Shown here piece by piece: positions 24,118 through 34,157 of a DNA stretch of 36,602 bases. Numbering within the stretch: the stretch's first letter is position 1; every line of letters begins with the position of its first letter. Source of the stretch: Aeromonas fluvialis (GTDB lineage: Bacteria; Pseudomonadota; Gammaproteobacteria; Enterobacterales; Aeromonadaceae); contig NZ_CDBO01000076.1 in NCBI RefSeq assembly GCF_000819885.1, positions 1 to 36,602 of the forward strand, read 5' to 3'. The notes under the pieces are model-generated. The model was not told the origin of the DNA. It did no database searches and worked only from the letters and a program-made list of their open reading frames with translations. Position numbers and translations under genes: made by a program.

Positions 24118-25461
24118 ATGAGCATGATCAAATGGGGGGCGCTCTGTGGCGCCATGTTGTTGGGGGCTGCCGCCCAGGCACAAGTGGGTGAGCCGGAAAA
24201 AGAGACCTTGCGACTCGGTTTTATCAAACTCACTGATATGGCACCGCTGGCGGTTGCGTATGAGCGGGGCTATTTCGAGGACGAAGGGCTCTATGTAACC
24301 CTGGAGGCGCAAGCCAACTGGAAAGTGCTGCTCGATCGGGTGATCGGTGGTGAGCTGGACGGTGCGCAAATGCTGGCAGGTCAACCGCTGGCGGCCCATA
24401 TCGGTATTGGCACCAAGGCCGAGCTGGTGACCGCCCTGTCACTGGATCGCAACGGTAACGCCATCACCGTGGCAAATTCGGTCTGGGAGCAGATGCAACC
24501 GGCCCTGGTCAACCATACCGGGCCGATCAGTGCCGCCGCGTTGAAACCCGTCGTGGAGCAGTCGAGCCGTGATGGCAAGCCGTTCAACATGGGCATGGTA
24601 TTTCCCGTCTCTCCCCACAACTATGAGCTGCGTTACTGGTTGGCTGCGGGGGGGCTGCATCCCGGCTTCTATGCCCCGGAGCGGGGTGATAACTCGGGCC
24701 AGCTCAAGGCAGATGTGTTGCTCTCGGTGACCCCCCCTCCCCAGATGCCCGCAACGCTGGAGGCCGGCACCATCAAGGGTTACAGCGTGGGTGAGCCGTG
24801 GAATCAGCAGGCTCTGGCCAAGGGGATTGGCAGGCCGGTGATCACCGATAGCGAGATTTGGCACGCCAACCCCGAGAAGGTATTGGGGGTAACCCGGGCC
24901 TTTGCCGAGCAGTATCCCAATACCCATGTCCGAATGGTCAAGGCGTTGCTGCGGGCGGCCTACTGGCTGGATGAGCAGAATAACCGCAATCGGCCTGACG
25001 CGGCCCGCTTGCTGGCGCGTCCGGACTACGTGGGGGCGGATGAGCAGGTGATCGCCAGTTCGATGACCGGCACCTTCCGCTACGGCAAGGAGGATGTGCG
25101 CCCAGCACCCGACTTCACCCTCTTTTTCCGGCAGCACGCCAGTTATCCCTTCTACTCCGATGCGGTCTGGTTTTTGACCCAGATGCGTCGCTGGGGCCAG
25201 ATCCCCACTGCCAAGCCAGATAGCTGGTACGACACGGTCGCACGGGCTGTCTATCGTCCCGACATCTATCGCCAGGCTGCCGAAGCGCTGATTGCCGAGG
25301 GCAAGTTCAAGGCTGCCGACTTTGTCGATTTTCCTCATGAGAGTGGCTATCGGGCACCGGATGCCGGTTTTATCGACGGCTTCACCTTTGACGGGCGTCA
25401 ACCCAACGCCTATCTCGCGCAGTTCCCCATCGGCCTCAAGGGCGATGAGCGGGTAGAGTAA
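24118..25461 (+). CDS. nrtA: nitrate ABC transporter, periplasmic substrate-binding protein NrtA
   Basis: A 447-residue exported protein. The signal peptide MSMIKWGALCGAMLLGAAAQ ends near AQA-Q at about 22. The remainder is the CmpA/NrtA-family fold: LRLGFIKLTDMAPLAVAYER, YFEDEGLYVTLEAQANWKVL, LDGAQMLAGQPLAAHIGIGT, and the later GNAITVANSVW, NMGMVFPVSPHNYELRYWL and GYSVGEPWNQQA, which in this family contribute nitrate-binding residues. It binds nitrate (and perhaps nitrite or cyanate-like anions) for NrtBC. Klebsiella calls it NasF. The start at 24118 follows GGGAG; an upstream TTG is rejected. It begins the second block of the cluster, 62 bp after the conditional terminator. The signal peptide distinguishes it from cytoplasmic NasS sensors, which are homologous. 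Confidence 0.92.
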   Translation: MSMIKWGALCGAMLLGAAAQAQVGEPEKETLRLGFIKLTDMAPLAVAYERGYFEDEGLYVTLEAQANWKVLLDRVIGGELDGAQMLAGQPLAAHIGIGTKAELVTALSLDRNGNAITVANSVWEQMQPALVNHTGPISAAALKPVVEQSSRDGKPFNMGMVFPVSPHNYELRYWLAAGGLHPGFYAPERGDNSGQLKADVLLSVTPPPQMPATLEAGTIKGYSVGEPWNQQALAKGIGRPVITDSEIWHANPEKVLGVTRAFAEQYPNTHVRMVKALLRAAYWLDEQNNRNRPDAARLLARPDYVGADEQVIASSMTGTFRYGKEDVRPAPDFTLFFRQHASYPFYSDAVWFLTQMRRWGQIPTAKPDSWYDTVARAVYRPDIYRQAAEALIAEGKFKAADFVDFPHESGYRAPDAGFIDGFTFDGRQPNAYLAQFPIGLKGDERVE

Positions 25462-25475
25462 CCAAGGAGTACCCT

Positions 25476-26405
25476 ATGACCCTCAAGGTTTGTAAACGTC
25501 TGGTCTTGCCCTTGCTGGGCTGTGCGCTGTTTCTGCTGCTGTGGCAGTGGGGGGCTGGCCATGTCAACACTTCGCTCGGGGCCCTGCCGGGGCCGGTAGC
25601 GACCCTGAACCAGGCGGGGCTGCTTGGCGAGGAGTTTTTGGCCGAGCGGGAGCGTGAGCGCGCATTTCTGGCGCGTCAGGCTCAGCGCAATGCCGAGCGG
25701 TTGGCGATCGATCCTGCCGCCAAGGTGCGCACCGTACCCTACACCGGGCGGCCCACCTTCATCGATCAGGTATTGACCAGCTTGCGCACCGTGTTGCTCG
25801 GTTTTGGTCTGGCCAGCCTGCTGGCCGTGCCACTTGGCATCCTGTTGGGGATGAATCCGCGGCTGTATCAGGCCATCAATCCACTGGTTCAGGTGCTCAA
25901 GCCTATCTCCCCCCTAGCCTGGTTGCCGTTGATCACCCTGGTGGTGAGCGCCCTCTACGCCAGTGCTGATCCGCTGTTTGCCAAGTCGTTCATCATTTCG
26001 GCGGTGACAGTGGCGCTCTGTTCGCTGTGGCCAACCCTGATCAATACCGCGGTCGGGGTCAGCACGCTGGATCCGGATTTGGGGAATGTCAGCCGGGTGT
26101 TGTGTCTCTCCTGGCCTACCCATGTGCGCCGTATCGTGCTGCCGGGTGCCTTGCCGATGATCTTCACCGGATTAAGGCTCTCGCTCGGGGTGGCCTGGAT
26201 GGTGCTGATTGCCGCCGAGATGCTGGCGCAGAATCCGGGGCTTGGCAAATTCGTGTGGGATGAGTTTCAAAGCGGCAGTGCCAGCTCGCTGGCGCGCATC
26301 ATGGTGGCGGTGCTCACCATAGGGCTTATCGGATGCGGTCTTGATCGGCTGATGTTGTCGCTGCAGCAGCGCTGGTCGTGGGATAAACGCGCCGAGCTGC
26401 GCTAA
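25476..26405 (+). CDS. nrtB: nitrate ABC transporter permease NrtB
   Basis: A 309-residue membrane permease of the BPD_transp_1 family. An N-terminal membrane segment (LVLPLLGCALFLLLWQWG) is followed by a long charged periplasmic stretch rich in Arg and Glu (about 50-90), and then five hydrophobic segments. The EAA-type loop that contacts the ATPase is visible around SRVLCLSWPTHVRRIVLPGA and the following PMIFTGLRLSLGVAW. The sequence pattern is that of NrtB/NasE, SsuC-like permeases. It starts 14 bp after nrtA with AAGGAG upstream and lies 15 bp before nrtC. With nrtA and the ATPase it forms the high-affinity nitrate importer. Confidence 0.92.
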   Translation: MTLKVCKRLVLPLLGCALFLLLWQWGAGHVNTSLGALPGPVATLNQAGLLGEEFLAERERERAFLARQAQRNAERLAIDPAAKVRTVPYTGRPTFIDQVLTSLRTVLLGFGLASLLAVPLGILLGMNPRLYQAINPLVQVLKPISPLAWLPLITLVVSALYASADPLFAKSFIISAVTVALCSLWPTLINTAVGVSTLDPDLGNVSRVLCLSWPTHVRRIVLPGALPMIFTGLRLSLGVAWMVLIAAEMLAQNPGLGKFVWDEFQSGSASSLARIMVAVLTIGLIGCGLDRLMLSLQQRWSWDKRAELR

Positions 26406-26420
26406 CAAGAGGGGTAAGGG

Positions 26421-27248
26421 ATGAGCGCATTCTTGCAATTGAGCAACATGGGGGTGGGGTTTACCACCGAGCGTGGTTACTTCGAGGCGTTGACTAACGT
26501 CAACTTGCGTATCGAGCAGGGGGAATTCATCTCCCTCATCGGCCATTCGGGATGCGGCAAGAGTACCTTGCTGAACCTGGTGGCCGGGCTGTGCGAGCCG
26601 AGTTGTGGCGGGGTCATTCTGGCTGGGCGCGAAGTCAGTGGGCCAGGCCCGGAGCGTGCCATGGTCTTCCAGCACCATGCGCTGTTGCCTTGGCTCTCGG
26701 TGTTCGAGAACGTCGCACTGGCGGTGCGCCAGGTCGAGTCGGGCCGGGCCCGGGTGAGTGAGCGGGTGATGGAGTTTCTCTCTCTGGTTCAGATGGATCA
26801 TGCTGCCGACAAGATGCCGCACGAAATATCGGGCGGGATGAAGCAGCGGGTTGGCATTGCCCGCGCATTGTCACTCAGCCCCAAGGTGCTGTTGATGGAT
26901 GAGCCGTTTGGCGCGCTCGATGCGCTGACCCGGGCTCATCTGCAAGATGCCTTGATGGCCATTCAGACCCGGCTCGGTACGACGGTGCTGATGGTGACCC
27001 ACGATGTGGATGAGGCGGTGTTGTTGTCGGATCGCATCGTGATGCTGACCAACGGCCCCAGCGCCACTATCGGGGAAGTATTGACGGTGTCACTGCCCCG
27101 GCCACGGGATCGAGTGGCACTGGCAGACGATCATCACTACCACAGGTTGCGCCAGCAAGTGCTGCGTTTTTTGTATGAAAAACAGCGCAAGGTCACCCCG
27201 CTAAAAGGGGAAGAGAGCAAGCCACAGGCCGGTAAGTTGCGAGCGTGA
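26421..27248 (+). CDS. nrtC: nitrate ABC transporter ATP-binding protein
   Basis: A 275-residue ABC ATPase. Walker A is GHSGCGKST (41-49), the ABC signature is ISGGMKQ (136-142), Walker B is VLLMDE (156-161), and the switch His is in LMVTHDVDEAV. It resembles NrtD/NasD: a single nucleotide-binding domain without the NrtA-like C-terminal extension found in cyanobacterial NrtC. It therefore probably acts as a homodimer with NrtB. Naming differs between systems (nasD in Klebsiella). The charged C-terminal tail ends KLRA. GAGGGGTAAGGG precedes the start. It is 19 bp from nirB, in one transcriptional unit. Confidence 0.92.
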   Translation: MSAFLQLSNMGVGFTTERGYFEALTNVNLRIEQGEFISLIGHSGCGKSTLLNLVAGLCEPSCGGVILAGREVSGPGPERAMVFQHHALLPWLSVFENVALAVRQVESGRARVSERVMEFLSLVQMDHAADKMPHEISGGMKQRVGIARALSLSPKVLLMDEPFGALDALTRAHLQDALMAIQTRLGTTVLMVTHDVDEAVLLSDRIVMLTNGPSATIGEVLTVSLPRPRDRVALADDHHYHRLRQQVLRFLYEKQRKVTPLKGEESKPQAGKLRA

Positions 27249-27267
27249 GAGAGCAAGGAGTACAGGG

Positions 27268-29769
27268 ATGAACAAACAGCGATTGGTGGTAGTAGGCAAC
27301 GGTATGGTCGGCCACCACTTTGTGGAGCAGCTGGTGGCGGCTGGCGGGTTGGCACAGTTCGAGTTAACGGTGCTGGGGGCGGAGCCGGATCCGGCATATG
27401 ACCGGGTCCACCTCTCCGAGGTGTTTGGTGGCAGAGCCCCCGAGGCGCTGCGGTTGGCTGATCCTGGCTGGTATCGCGATCAGGGCATCCCCCTGCGCTT
27501 GGGGGCGAGTGTGGAGGTCATCGATCGGCAAGCGGGTCTGGTGCGGTTGGGTAATGGGGAGGCTATTGGTTATGACCGTCTGGTGCTGGCAACGGGGTCG
27601 ATGCCCTTTGTGCCACCGATCCCGGGGCGAGATCGTAGCCACTGCTTTGTCTATCGTACTCTCGATGATCTGATCGCGATCCGCGAAGCTTGTGCCCATG
27701 CGCGCAGCGGGGTGGTGATCGGTGGTGGGCTACTCGGGTTGGAGGCCGCCAATGCCTTGCGCCTGCTTGGCCTGCAAACTCATGTGGTGGAGTTTGCGCC
27801 TCGCCTGATGCCGGTTCAGCTTGATGAGCTGGGTGGAGAGCTGTTGGCCAGCAAGATTGCCGCGCTCGGCGTGGAAGCGCACCTGGGCAAGGTGACCGAG
27901 CGTATCGTCGATGGTGAGCAGGCGCGCCACCGGTTGGTGTTTGCCGATGGCGGGCACCTGGAGTGCGACGTGCTGCTCTTCTCTGCCGGGATCCGTCCGG
28001 CCGATAGCCTGGCGCGCGGCGCCGGGCTGGCGGTGGGTGAGCGCGGCGGCATCGTCATTGATGAGCGGTGCCAGTGCTCGGATCCGGCCATTCTGGCCAT
28101 CGGTGAATGTGCATTGTGGCAGGGGCGGATCTTTGGTCTGGTTGCCCCCGGCTATCAGATGGCACGTGCCGCCGTGGCCACACTGTGCGGTGGCGATAGC
28201 CGTTTTAATGGTGCTGACATGTCTACCAAGCTCAAGTTGATGGGGGTAGACGTGGGAGCCATCGGTGACGGCCATGGCGTTACACCAGGGGCTCAGTCGC
28301 TGCTGCTGCTGGATCGCAACAGCGGGGTCTACAAAAAACTGGTGGTCGATGAGCGGGGGGAGCGGCTGTTGGGTGCCATTCTGGTCGGGGACGGGGGCGA
28401 CTATGATCGGCTGCTCACCTACTACCAGCAAGGGATGGCCCTGCCCACCCCGCTACTGGCGCTGCTGACCGGCGAGGGGGAAACGGCAGCCGCACCGCTG
28501 ACCTTGCCAGACAGCGCGACCCTCTGCTCCTGCCATAACGTGAGCAAGGGGGCTGTGGCTGCGGCGGTTCGGGCCGGGCATCACGAGCTGGGTCAGATCA
28601 AGGCCGTGACCCGTGCCGGCACCGGTTGCGGGGGGTGCAGCAACCTGCTCAAACAGGTACTGGATCAAACCCTGAGCGAGCTTGGGGTCGAGACCGATAA
28701 CCATTTGTGCGAACACTTTGCCTTCAGTCGTCAAGAGTTGTGCCACCTGATCCGGGTCGAGCAGATCCGCGATTTTGACAGTTTGCTGGCTCGCCATGGC
28801 AAGGGGTTGGGTTGCGAGGTATGCAAACCGGCGATCGCCTCTATGTTGGCCTCGCTATGGAATGAACATGTGCTGGCCAAACCGCACCGGGCGTTGCAGG
28901 ACACCAATGATCGCTTTTTGGCTAACGTGCAACGGGATGGGACTTATTCGGTGGTGCCACGGATTGCAGGGGGGGAGATTACGCCACGCGGGCTGATCAC
29001 TCTTGGGGTGATCGCCGAGCGTTACGGGCTCTTTACCAAGATCACTGGCGGCCAGCGGATCGACATGCTGGGGGCTCGGCGTGATCAGTTACCGGCGATC
29101 TGGCGTGACCTGGTGGCGGCGGGCTTCGAGACCGGCCAAGCCTATGGCAAGTCGGTGCGAACCGTGAAGTCGTGCGTGGGCTCCACCTGGTGTCGCTACG
29201 GGGTGCAGGATTCGCTGGCCATGACCCAGCAGTTGGAACATCGCTACAAGGGATTGCGTGCACCGCACAAACTCAAGTTTGCCGTCTCCGGCTGCACTCG
29301 AGAGTGTGCCGAGGCCCAAAGCAAGGATATCGGGGTGATTGCCACCGAGCGTGGCTGGAATCTCTATGTCTGTGGTAACGGAGGCATGCGCCCGCGTCAT
29401 GCAGACCTGTTTGCCACCGATCTCGATGAACAGACGCTGATCCGCTACATCGACCGTCTGTTGATGTTTTATGTGCGTACCGGAGATCGGTTGCAGCGCA
29501 CCTCGGTCTGGCTGGAAGCCATGGAAGGAGGGCTCGACTACCTCAAATCCGTCATCATCGAGGACCGACTCGGTATCGGGGCAGAACTGGAGTCGGCCAT
29601 GGCGGCAGTGGTGGGTAGTTGGGTGTGTGAATGGAAGGCCACACTGGCCGATCCCGACAAGTTGCGGCTGTTTGAGGCCCACCTGAATCAACCTGAGGAC
29701 GTCACCCCGCCACGCCATGAGAACCGTGGTCAGTGGGTGCCTGCGATCACCATCAAGGAGGTGGTATGA
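27268..29769 (+). CDS. nirB: NAD(P)H-dependent nitrite reductase large subunit NirB
   Basis: An 833-residue cytoplasmic enzyme that reduces nitrite to ammonium with six electrons. In order: an FAD/NAD(P)H reductase module (VVVGNGMVGHHFVEQL, and TGSMPFVPPIPG, GVVIGGGLLGLEAANALR), two BFD-like [2Fe-2S] regions (CSCHNVSKGAV with GTGCGGCSNLL; CEHFAFSRQELC with GCEVCKP), and the sulfite/nitrite reductase domains. The siroheme-[4Fe-4S] cysteines are in SCVGSTWCRYG and SGCTRECAEAQ. SKDIGVIATERGWNLYVCGN is the usual distal motif. AAGGAG precedes the start. It overlaps nirD by four bases. The siroheme it needs is made by CysG, encoded just downstream. Confidence 0.96.
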   Translation: MNKQRLVVVGNGMVGHHFVEQLVAAGGLAQFELTVLGAEPDPAYDRVHLSEVFGGRAPEALRLADPGWYRDQGIPLRLGASVEVIDRQAGLVRLGNGEAIGYDRLVLATGSMPFVPPIPGRDRSHCFVYRTLDDLIAIREACAHARSGVVIGGGLLGLEAANALRLLGLQTHVVEFAPRLMPVQLDELGGELLASKIAALGVEAHLGKVTERIVDGEQARHRLVFADGGHLECDVLLFSAGIRPADSLARGAGLAVGERGGIVIDERCQCSDPAILAIGECALWQGRIFGLVAPGYQMARAAVATLCGGDSRFNGADMSTKLKLMGVDVGAIGDGHGVTPGAQSLLLLDRNSGVYKKLVVDERGERLLGAILVGDGGDYDRLLTYYQQGMALPTPLLALLTGEGETAAAPLTLPDSATLCSCHNVSKGAVAAAVRAGHHELGQIKAVTRAGTGCGGCSNLLKQVLDQTLSELGVETDNHLCEHFAFSRQELCHLIRVEQIRDFDSLLARHGKGLGCEVCKPAIASMLASLWNEHVLAKPHRALQDTNDRFLANVQRDGTYSVVPRIAGGEITPRGLITLGVIAERYGLFTKITGGQRIDMLGARRDQLPAIWRDLVAAGFETGQAYGKSVRTVKSCVGSTWCRYGVQDSLAMTQQLEHRYKGLRAPHKLKFAVSGCTRECAEAQSKDIGVIATERGWNLYVCGNGGMRPRHADLFATDLDEQTLIRYIDRLLMFYVRTGDRLQRTSVWLEAMEGGLDYLKSVIIEDRLGIGAELESAMAAVVGSWVCEWKATLADPDKLRLFEAHLNQPEDVTPPRHENRGQWVPAITIKEVV

Positions 29770-30110
29770 CGGTACAAGAGACGCTATGGCAATCAGTGTG
29801 CGAACTGGCCGATCTGGAAGAGGGGTGGGGACGCAGTGTGGTGCTGCAGGGAGAGGTGGTGGCGCTGTTTCGCTGCGCCGGCCACATCTATGCCCTAGAC
29901 GGGATGGACCCGGTGGCGGGTGTTGCGGTCATGGCGCTTGGTCTGGTCGGCGATTGCCAGGGGGAGCCCATGGTGGCATCCCCCATCTACAAGCAGCGCT
30001 ACTCCCTGCGTGATGGTCATTGTTTTGATAACCCCTCGCTGCACCTGAAGAGTTGGCCGGTGCGTATCGAGGGTGGGCGGATCTCGCTGGCCCACCCTTT
30101 GTCCTGCTGA
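29766..30110 (+). CDS. nirD: nitrite reductase small subunit NirD
   Basis: A 114-residue Rieske-like protein that accompanies NirB. It has the Rieske beta fold (SVVLQGEVVALFRCAGHIYA, DCQGEPMVASPIYKQRYSL, LKSWPVRIEGGRI) but, as is normal for NirD, lacks the Cys-x-His...Cys-x-x-His ligands and so carries no cluster. The start ATG at 29766 overlaps the nirB stop (ATGA) and has AAGGAGG just upstream, inside the nirB end. It is the last gene of the nitrate cluster. A weak GGCCC/GGGCC hairpin without T-tract follows. Confidence 0.93.
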   Translation: MTVQETLWQSVCELADLEEGWGRSVVLQGEVVALFRCAGHIYALDGMDPVAGVAVMALGLVGDCQGEPMVASPIYKQRYSLRDGHCFDNPSLHLKSWPVRIEGGRISLAHPLSC

Positions 30111-30160
30111 CGACTCGTTGGCCCTGCATTCGCCGGGGCCATTTCTACGCCGTGATCACA

Positions 30161-30189
30161 TCACTTATATTCCTAAAAAATATAAGTGA
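30161..30189 (+). promoter_or_regulatory. 11-bp inverted repeat upstream of cysG (possible CysB-type operator)
   Basis: TCACTTATATT (30161-30171) and AATATAAGTGA (30179-30189) are perfect inverse copies with a 7-nt spacer in an A+T-rich patch. TATTAT near 30198 could be the -10, with no good -35, the situation expected for an activator-dependent promoter. The sulfur genes downstream make CysB a candidate, but its consensus is loose. Confidence 0.45.
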
Positions 30190-30260
30190 GCCTTCTTTAT
30201 TATTTTATTGAACCCTGACAGCCAGCTAGAGTGCGCTCATCAGGTATGGAGAGGTGCAAA

Positions 30261-31709
30261 ATGGATTATTTGCCGATGTTTGCCAAGTTGGAAGGTCGCC
30301 CGGTATTGCTGGTGGGCGGGGGCGAGGTTGCCCTGCGCAAGGCGCGCCTGCTGCTGGCGGCCGGTGCCCGGCTGACCCTGGTCTCCCCGGAGATTGAACC
30401 CGAATTTGCTGAATTCACCGGTCGTTTTACCCATCTGGCCGAGCGTTTCACCCCGGCCCATCTGGCAGGCCAGATCCTGGTGGTGGCGGCGACCGACAAC
30501 CTCGAAGTCAACGCGCTGGTTTATCAGAGTGCCAACCAGCTGGGGCTGTTCGTCAATGTGGTGGATGACCCCAAGCGCTCCAGCTTTATCTTCCCCTCGA
30601 TCATCGATCGCTCGCCGCTGATGGTGGCGGTCTCCAGCGGCGGCAAGGCGCCTGTGCTGGTTCGCCTGCTGCGCGAGCGGCTGGAGAGCCTGCTGCCGCG
30701 CCATCTCGGCGGGCTGGCCGAGCTCTCCGGCCGGGTCCGTGACAAGGCCAAGCGGGTGCTCTCCTCGATTGCCGACCGTCGCCGCTTCTGGGAGCGAGCC
30801 TTTGCCTCCAATACCCTCGCCAGCCTGATTGAGAAAGCCGATTGGCAAGGTGCCGAGCAGTGGCTGAACGAGGGGCTCGACAAGGCCCAGACTGAAGTGG
30901 GTGAAGTGGTGCTGGTCGGCGCGGGCCCCGGCGATCCTGGCCTGTTGACCCTCAAGGCGCTGCAACAAATTCAACAGGCTGAAGTGGTGCTCTACGACCA
31001 GCTGGTATCCGCCGAGATCCTCGATCTGGTGCGCCGCGATGCCACCCTGGTGTCGGTCGGCAAGAAGGCGGGTGCTCACAGCGTGCCGCAAGAGGAGACC
31101 AATCGCCTGCTGGTCGAGTACGCCAAAGCAGGTAACCGGGTGGTGCGGCTTAAAGGGGGCGATCCCTTTATGTTTGGCCGTGGCGGCGAAGAGCTGGAAG
31201 TGCTGGCCGACGAAGGCATCCCCTTCTCGGTCGTGCCCGGCATCACGGCTGCTGCCGGTGCCACCGCCTATGCAGGTATTCCGCTGACTCATCGTGATTA
31301 TGCCCAGAGCGCCGTCTTTATCACCGGCCATTGTCAGCAAAATGGCCAGAAAGAGGGCAAGGAGCCCGACTGGCAGCAACTCGCTTCAACTAACCAGACC
31401 CTGGTGATCTACATGGGGCTGATGCGCTCCGAGCATATCCAGCAGCAGCTGGTGGAACACGGCAGAAATCAGGCGACCCCCATCGCCATCATCGAGCGTG
31501 GCACCACCGCCCGCCAGCGCGTGCTGACCGGCACTCTCACCGAGCTGGCCGAACTGGCCGCCCAAGCGGTGAGCCCCTCCCTTATCGTCATTGGCGAGGT
31601 GGTTGCCCTGCGCGAGCGGCTCGCCTGGTTTGGGGAGAATGGTGGCGAGCAACCGCGCGATAACCCGGATTTCGATGGCTGTGATCTCAAGCTGGTACAG
31701 CTGGCCTGA
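30261..31709 (+). CDS. cysG: siroheme synthase CysG (trifunctional)
   Basis: A 482-residue fusion. The N-terminal part (about 1-210) is the precorrin-2 dehydrogenase/sirohydrochlorin ferrochelatase ([23 protein letters not shown]-binding loop; [20 protein letters not shown]). The C-terminal part (about 214-470) is the uroporphyrinogen-III methyltransferase ([55 protein letters not shown]). Together they convert uroporphyrinogen III to siroheme, needed by NirB and by sulfite reductase. The start at 30261 follows GGAGAGGTGC; the upstream in-frame codon is rejected. It is 151 bp after nirD, with the inverted repeat between, and 95 bp before cysD. Position suits service to both nitrogen and sulfur pathways. 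Confidence 0.96.
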   Translation: MDYLPMFAKLEGRPVLLVGGGEVALRKARLLLAAGARLTLVSPEIEPEFAEFTGRFTHLAERFTPAHLAGQILVVAATDNLEVNALVYQSANQLGLFVNVVDDPKRSSFIFPSIIDRSPLMVAVSSGGKAPVLVRLLRERLESLLPRHLGGLAELSGRVRDKAKRVLSSIADRRRFWERAFASNTLASLIEKADWQGAEQWLNEGLDKAQTEVGEVVLVGAGPGDPGLLTLKALQQIQQAEVVLYDQLVSAEILDLVRRDATLVSVGKKAGAHSVPQEETNRLLVEYAKAGNRVVRLKGGDPFMFGRGGEELEVLADEGIPFSVVPGITAAAGATAYAGIPLTHRDYAQSAVFITGHCQQNGQKEGKEPDWQQLASTNQTLVIYMGLMRSEHIQQQLVEHGRNQATPIAIIERGTTARQRVLTGTLTELAELAAQAVSPSLIVIGEVVALRERLAWFGENGGEQPRDNPDFDGCDLKLVQLA

Positions 31710-31804
31710 GAGCAAAGACCGATTTGATGCGGCTGCCGGTGCGGCCGCGCACTGAACCACCCAGCGCCTTGAGCAGGCGCATCAGCAATGACCCGAGGAC
31801 CAAC

Positions 31805-32713
31805 ATGGACCGTGAAAGATTGACGCACTTGCAGCAGCTGGAAGCCGAGAGCATCCATATCATCCGCGAGGTGGCTGCCGAATTTGAAAACCCGGTGATG
31901 ATGTACTCCATCGGCAAGGACTCCTCCGTCATGCTGCACCTGGCCCGCAAGGCATTCTATCCTGGCAAGATCCCGTTCCCCTTGCTCCACGTTGACACCG
32001 ACTGGAAGTTCAAGGAGATGATCAAGTTTCGCGACGAGACCGCCAAGAAGTACGGGCTGGATCTTATCGTCCACAAGAACCCGGAAGGGCTCGCCATGGG
32101 CATCAACCCCTTCGTGCACGGCAGTGGCAAGCACACCGACATCATGAAGACCGAAGGGCTCAAGCAGGCGCTCAACAAATACGGCTTCGATGCTGCTTTT
32201 GGTGGCGCCCGCCGCGACGAGGAGAAGTCCCGCGCCAAGGAGCGGGTCTACTCCTTCCGTGACAAGTCCCACCGCTGGGATCCGAAGAACCAGCGTCCGG
32301 AGCTGTGGCGTGTCTACAACAGCCAGGTCAACAAGGGGGAGAGCATCCGGGTGTTCCCGCTCTCCAACTGGACCGAGCTCGATATCTGGCAATACATCTA
32401 TCTCGAGAACATCGACATAGTGCCGCTCTACTTCGCGGCCATGCGTCCGGTGGTAGAGCGAGGGGGCATCAAGATCATGGTGGATGACGAGCGTATGCCG
32501 CTGACCGCCGAGGATGAGGTGAAGCAGGAGCTGGTGCGTTTTCGTACCCTCGGTTGCTACCCGCTGACCGGTGCCATTGAGTCTGATGCCACCACCTTGC
32601 CGGAAATTATTGAAGAGATGCTGCTCACCACCTCGAGCGAGCGGCAAGGGCGGCTGATTGACCACGATCAGGCCGGCTCCATGGAGCAGAAGAAGCGTCA
32701 GGGATATTTCTAA
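31805..32713 (+). CDS. cysD: sulfate adenylyltransferase subunit CysD
   Basis: A 302-residue protein, exactly the E. coli length. It is the ATP-sulfurylase catalytic subunit that makes adenosine 5'-phosphosulfate from ATP and sulfate, driven by CysN GTP hydrolysis. It belongs to the PP-loop (PAPS-reductase-like) superfamily; the pyrophosphate loop SIGKDSS is at 35-41. [27 protein letters not shown] and the C-terminal [10 protein letters not shown] are CysD hallmarks. The frame extends upstream, but GAGGA precedes the ATG at 31805. It is 12 bp from cysN. The 95-bp gap after cysG contains no clear promoter or terminator. Confidence 0.97.
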   Translation: MDRERLTHLQQLEAESIHIIREVAAEFENPVMMYSIGKDSSVMLHLARKAFYPGKIPFPLLHVDTDWKFKEMIKFRDETAKKYGLDLIVHKNPEGLAMGINPFVHGSGKHTDIMKTEGLKQALNKYGFDAAFGGARRDEEKSRAKERVYSFRDKSHRWDPKNQRPELWRVYNSQVNKGESIRVFPLSNWTELDIWQYIYLENIDIVPLYFAAMRPVVERGGIKIMVDDERMPLTAEDEVKQELVRFRTLGCYPLTGAIESDATTLPEIIEEMLLTTSSERQGRLIDHDQAGSMEQKKRQGYF

Positions 32714-32725
32714 GGAGTCGTCAGC

Positions 32726-34153
32726 ATGAACAGCCATATTCAGACCGCCATCACCGAACAGGGCATCGAAGCCTATCTGCACGCCCAGCAGCACAAGAGT
32801 CTGCTGCGTTTTCTCACCTGCGGCAGCGTGGATGACGGCAAGAGCACCCTTATCGGTCGCCTGCTGCACGACTCTCAGCAGATTTATGAAGATCAGCTCA
32901 AAGCGCTGGAGTCCGACAGCCAGAAGCTCGGCACCACCGGCGAGAAGCTGGACTTGGCGCTGCTGGTAGACGGCCTGCAAGCGGAGCGCGAGCAGGGCAT
33001 CACCATCGACGTGGCCTACCGCTATTTCTCTACCGCCAAGCGCAAATTTATCATTTCGGATACCCCGGGCCACGAGCAGTACACCCGCAACATGGCGACC
33101 GGCGCCTCCACCTGCGATCTGGCCATCATTCTGATCGATGCCCGCAAAGGCGTGCTGGATCAGACCCGCCGCCACAGCTTTATTGCGAGCCTCTTGGGCA
33201 TCAAGCAGTTCGTGGTGGCGGTAAACAAGATGGATCTGGTGGAGTTCAGTCAGGAGGTGTTCGAGCGCATCAGTGCCGATTACCGCGAGTTCGCCAAAAA
33301 GCTCAGCGTCGACACCATCCAGATCGTGCCGGTCTCGGCGCTGGACGGTGACAACGTGGTCAACCAGAGCGACAAGCTGGCCTGGTATCAGGGCGAAACC
33401 CTGCTGGCGCTGCTGGAGTCTGCAGAAGTGGAACGTGAGCTGGAGCGCCATCCGGTGCGCCTGCCGGTGCAGTATGTGAACCGCCCCAACCTCGATTTTC
33501 GCGGCTTCGCGGGCACGCTCGCCTCCGGCATCCTGCGGGTGGGCGACAAGCTGGCTGTGCTGCCGTCGGGCAAAGAGAGCACAGTGACCCGCATCGTCAC
33601 CTTCGACGGGGATCTGGAGTACGCCCTGCCGGGTCAGGCCATCACCGTCACCTTTGCCGACGAGATCGATATCAGCCGCGGCGACCTGCTGGTAGATGCC
33701 GCCCAACGTCCACAAGTGACCCAGAACCTGCTGGCCCATATCGTCTGGATGGGGGAGGAGTCCCTGCAACCGGGCCGTGTCTTCGACGTCAAGCTGGCCA
33801 CCAAGAAGAGTCGCGGTCAGGTGGAGGCCATCCGCCACCGTATCGAGATCAACAAGCTCGACGAACTGCCCGCGAGCGAGCTCAAGCTCAACGAGATCGG
33901 CCTGTGCGAGCTGAGCCTCACCGACCCGGTGGCGTTCGACCCGTATCAGGAGATCCGCGATACCGGCAGCTTTATCCTGATCGACCGGCTGACCAACGTC
34001 ACCGTCGGCGCCGGCATGATAGTGGAAGGCTTGGCGGCCAAAGCGGTAAAAGGGCACTACAGCGAGTTCGAAATCGAGCTCAACGCCCTGGTGCGCAAGC
34101 ACTTCCCGCACTGGCAAGCCCTTGCCATCGGTAACGACACAAGCAAGGAGTAA
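32726..34153 (+). CDS. cysN: sulfate adenylyltransferase subunit CysN (GTPase)
   Basis: A 475-residue EF-Tu-like GTPase, the same length as E. coli CysN, that powers CysD. G1 is [16 protein letters not shown] (about 32-47), the switch region is [13 protein letters not shown]3 is [11 protein letters not shown] and G4 is NKMD; the following beta-barrel domains cover about 240-470. It is the CysN-only form, with no fused APS kinase, since cysC is separate downstream. AAGGAG precedes the start. It stops four bases before the start of the SLC13 permease, indicating one operon. Confidence 0.97.
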   Translation: MNSHIQTAITEQGIEAYLHAQQHKSLLRFLTCGSVDDGKSTLIGRLLHDSQQIYEDQLKALESDSQKLGTTGEKLDLALLVDGLQAEREQGITIDVAYRYFSTAKRKFIISDTPGHEQYTRNMATGASTCDLAIILIDARKGVLDQTRRHSFIASLLGIKQFVVAVNKMDLVEFSQEVFERISADYREFAKKLSVDTIQIVPVSALDGDNVVNQSDKLAWYQGETLLALLESAEVERELERHPVRLPVQYVNRPNLDFRGFAGTLASGILRVGDKLAVLPSGKESTVTRIVTFDGDLEYALPGQAITVTFADEIDISRGDLLVDAAQRPQVTQNLLAHIVWMGEESLQPGRVFDVKLATKKSRGQVEAIRHRIEINKLDELPASELKLNEIGLCELSLTDPVAFDPYQEIRDTGSFILIDRLTNVTVGAGMIVEGLAAKAVKGHYSEFEIELNALVRKHFPHWQALAIGNDTSKE

Positions 34154-34157
34154 GCCC

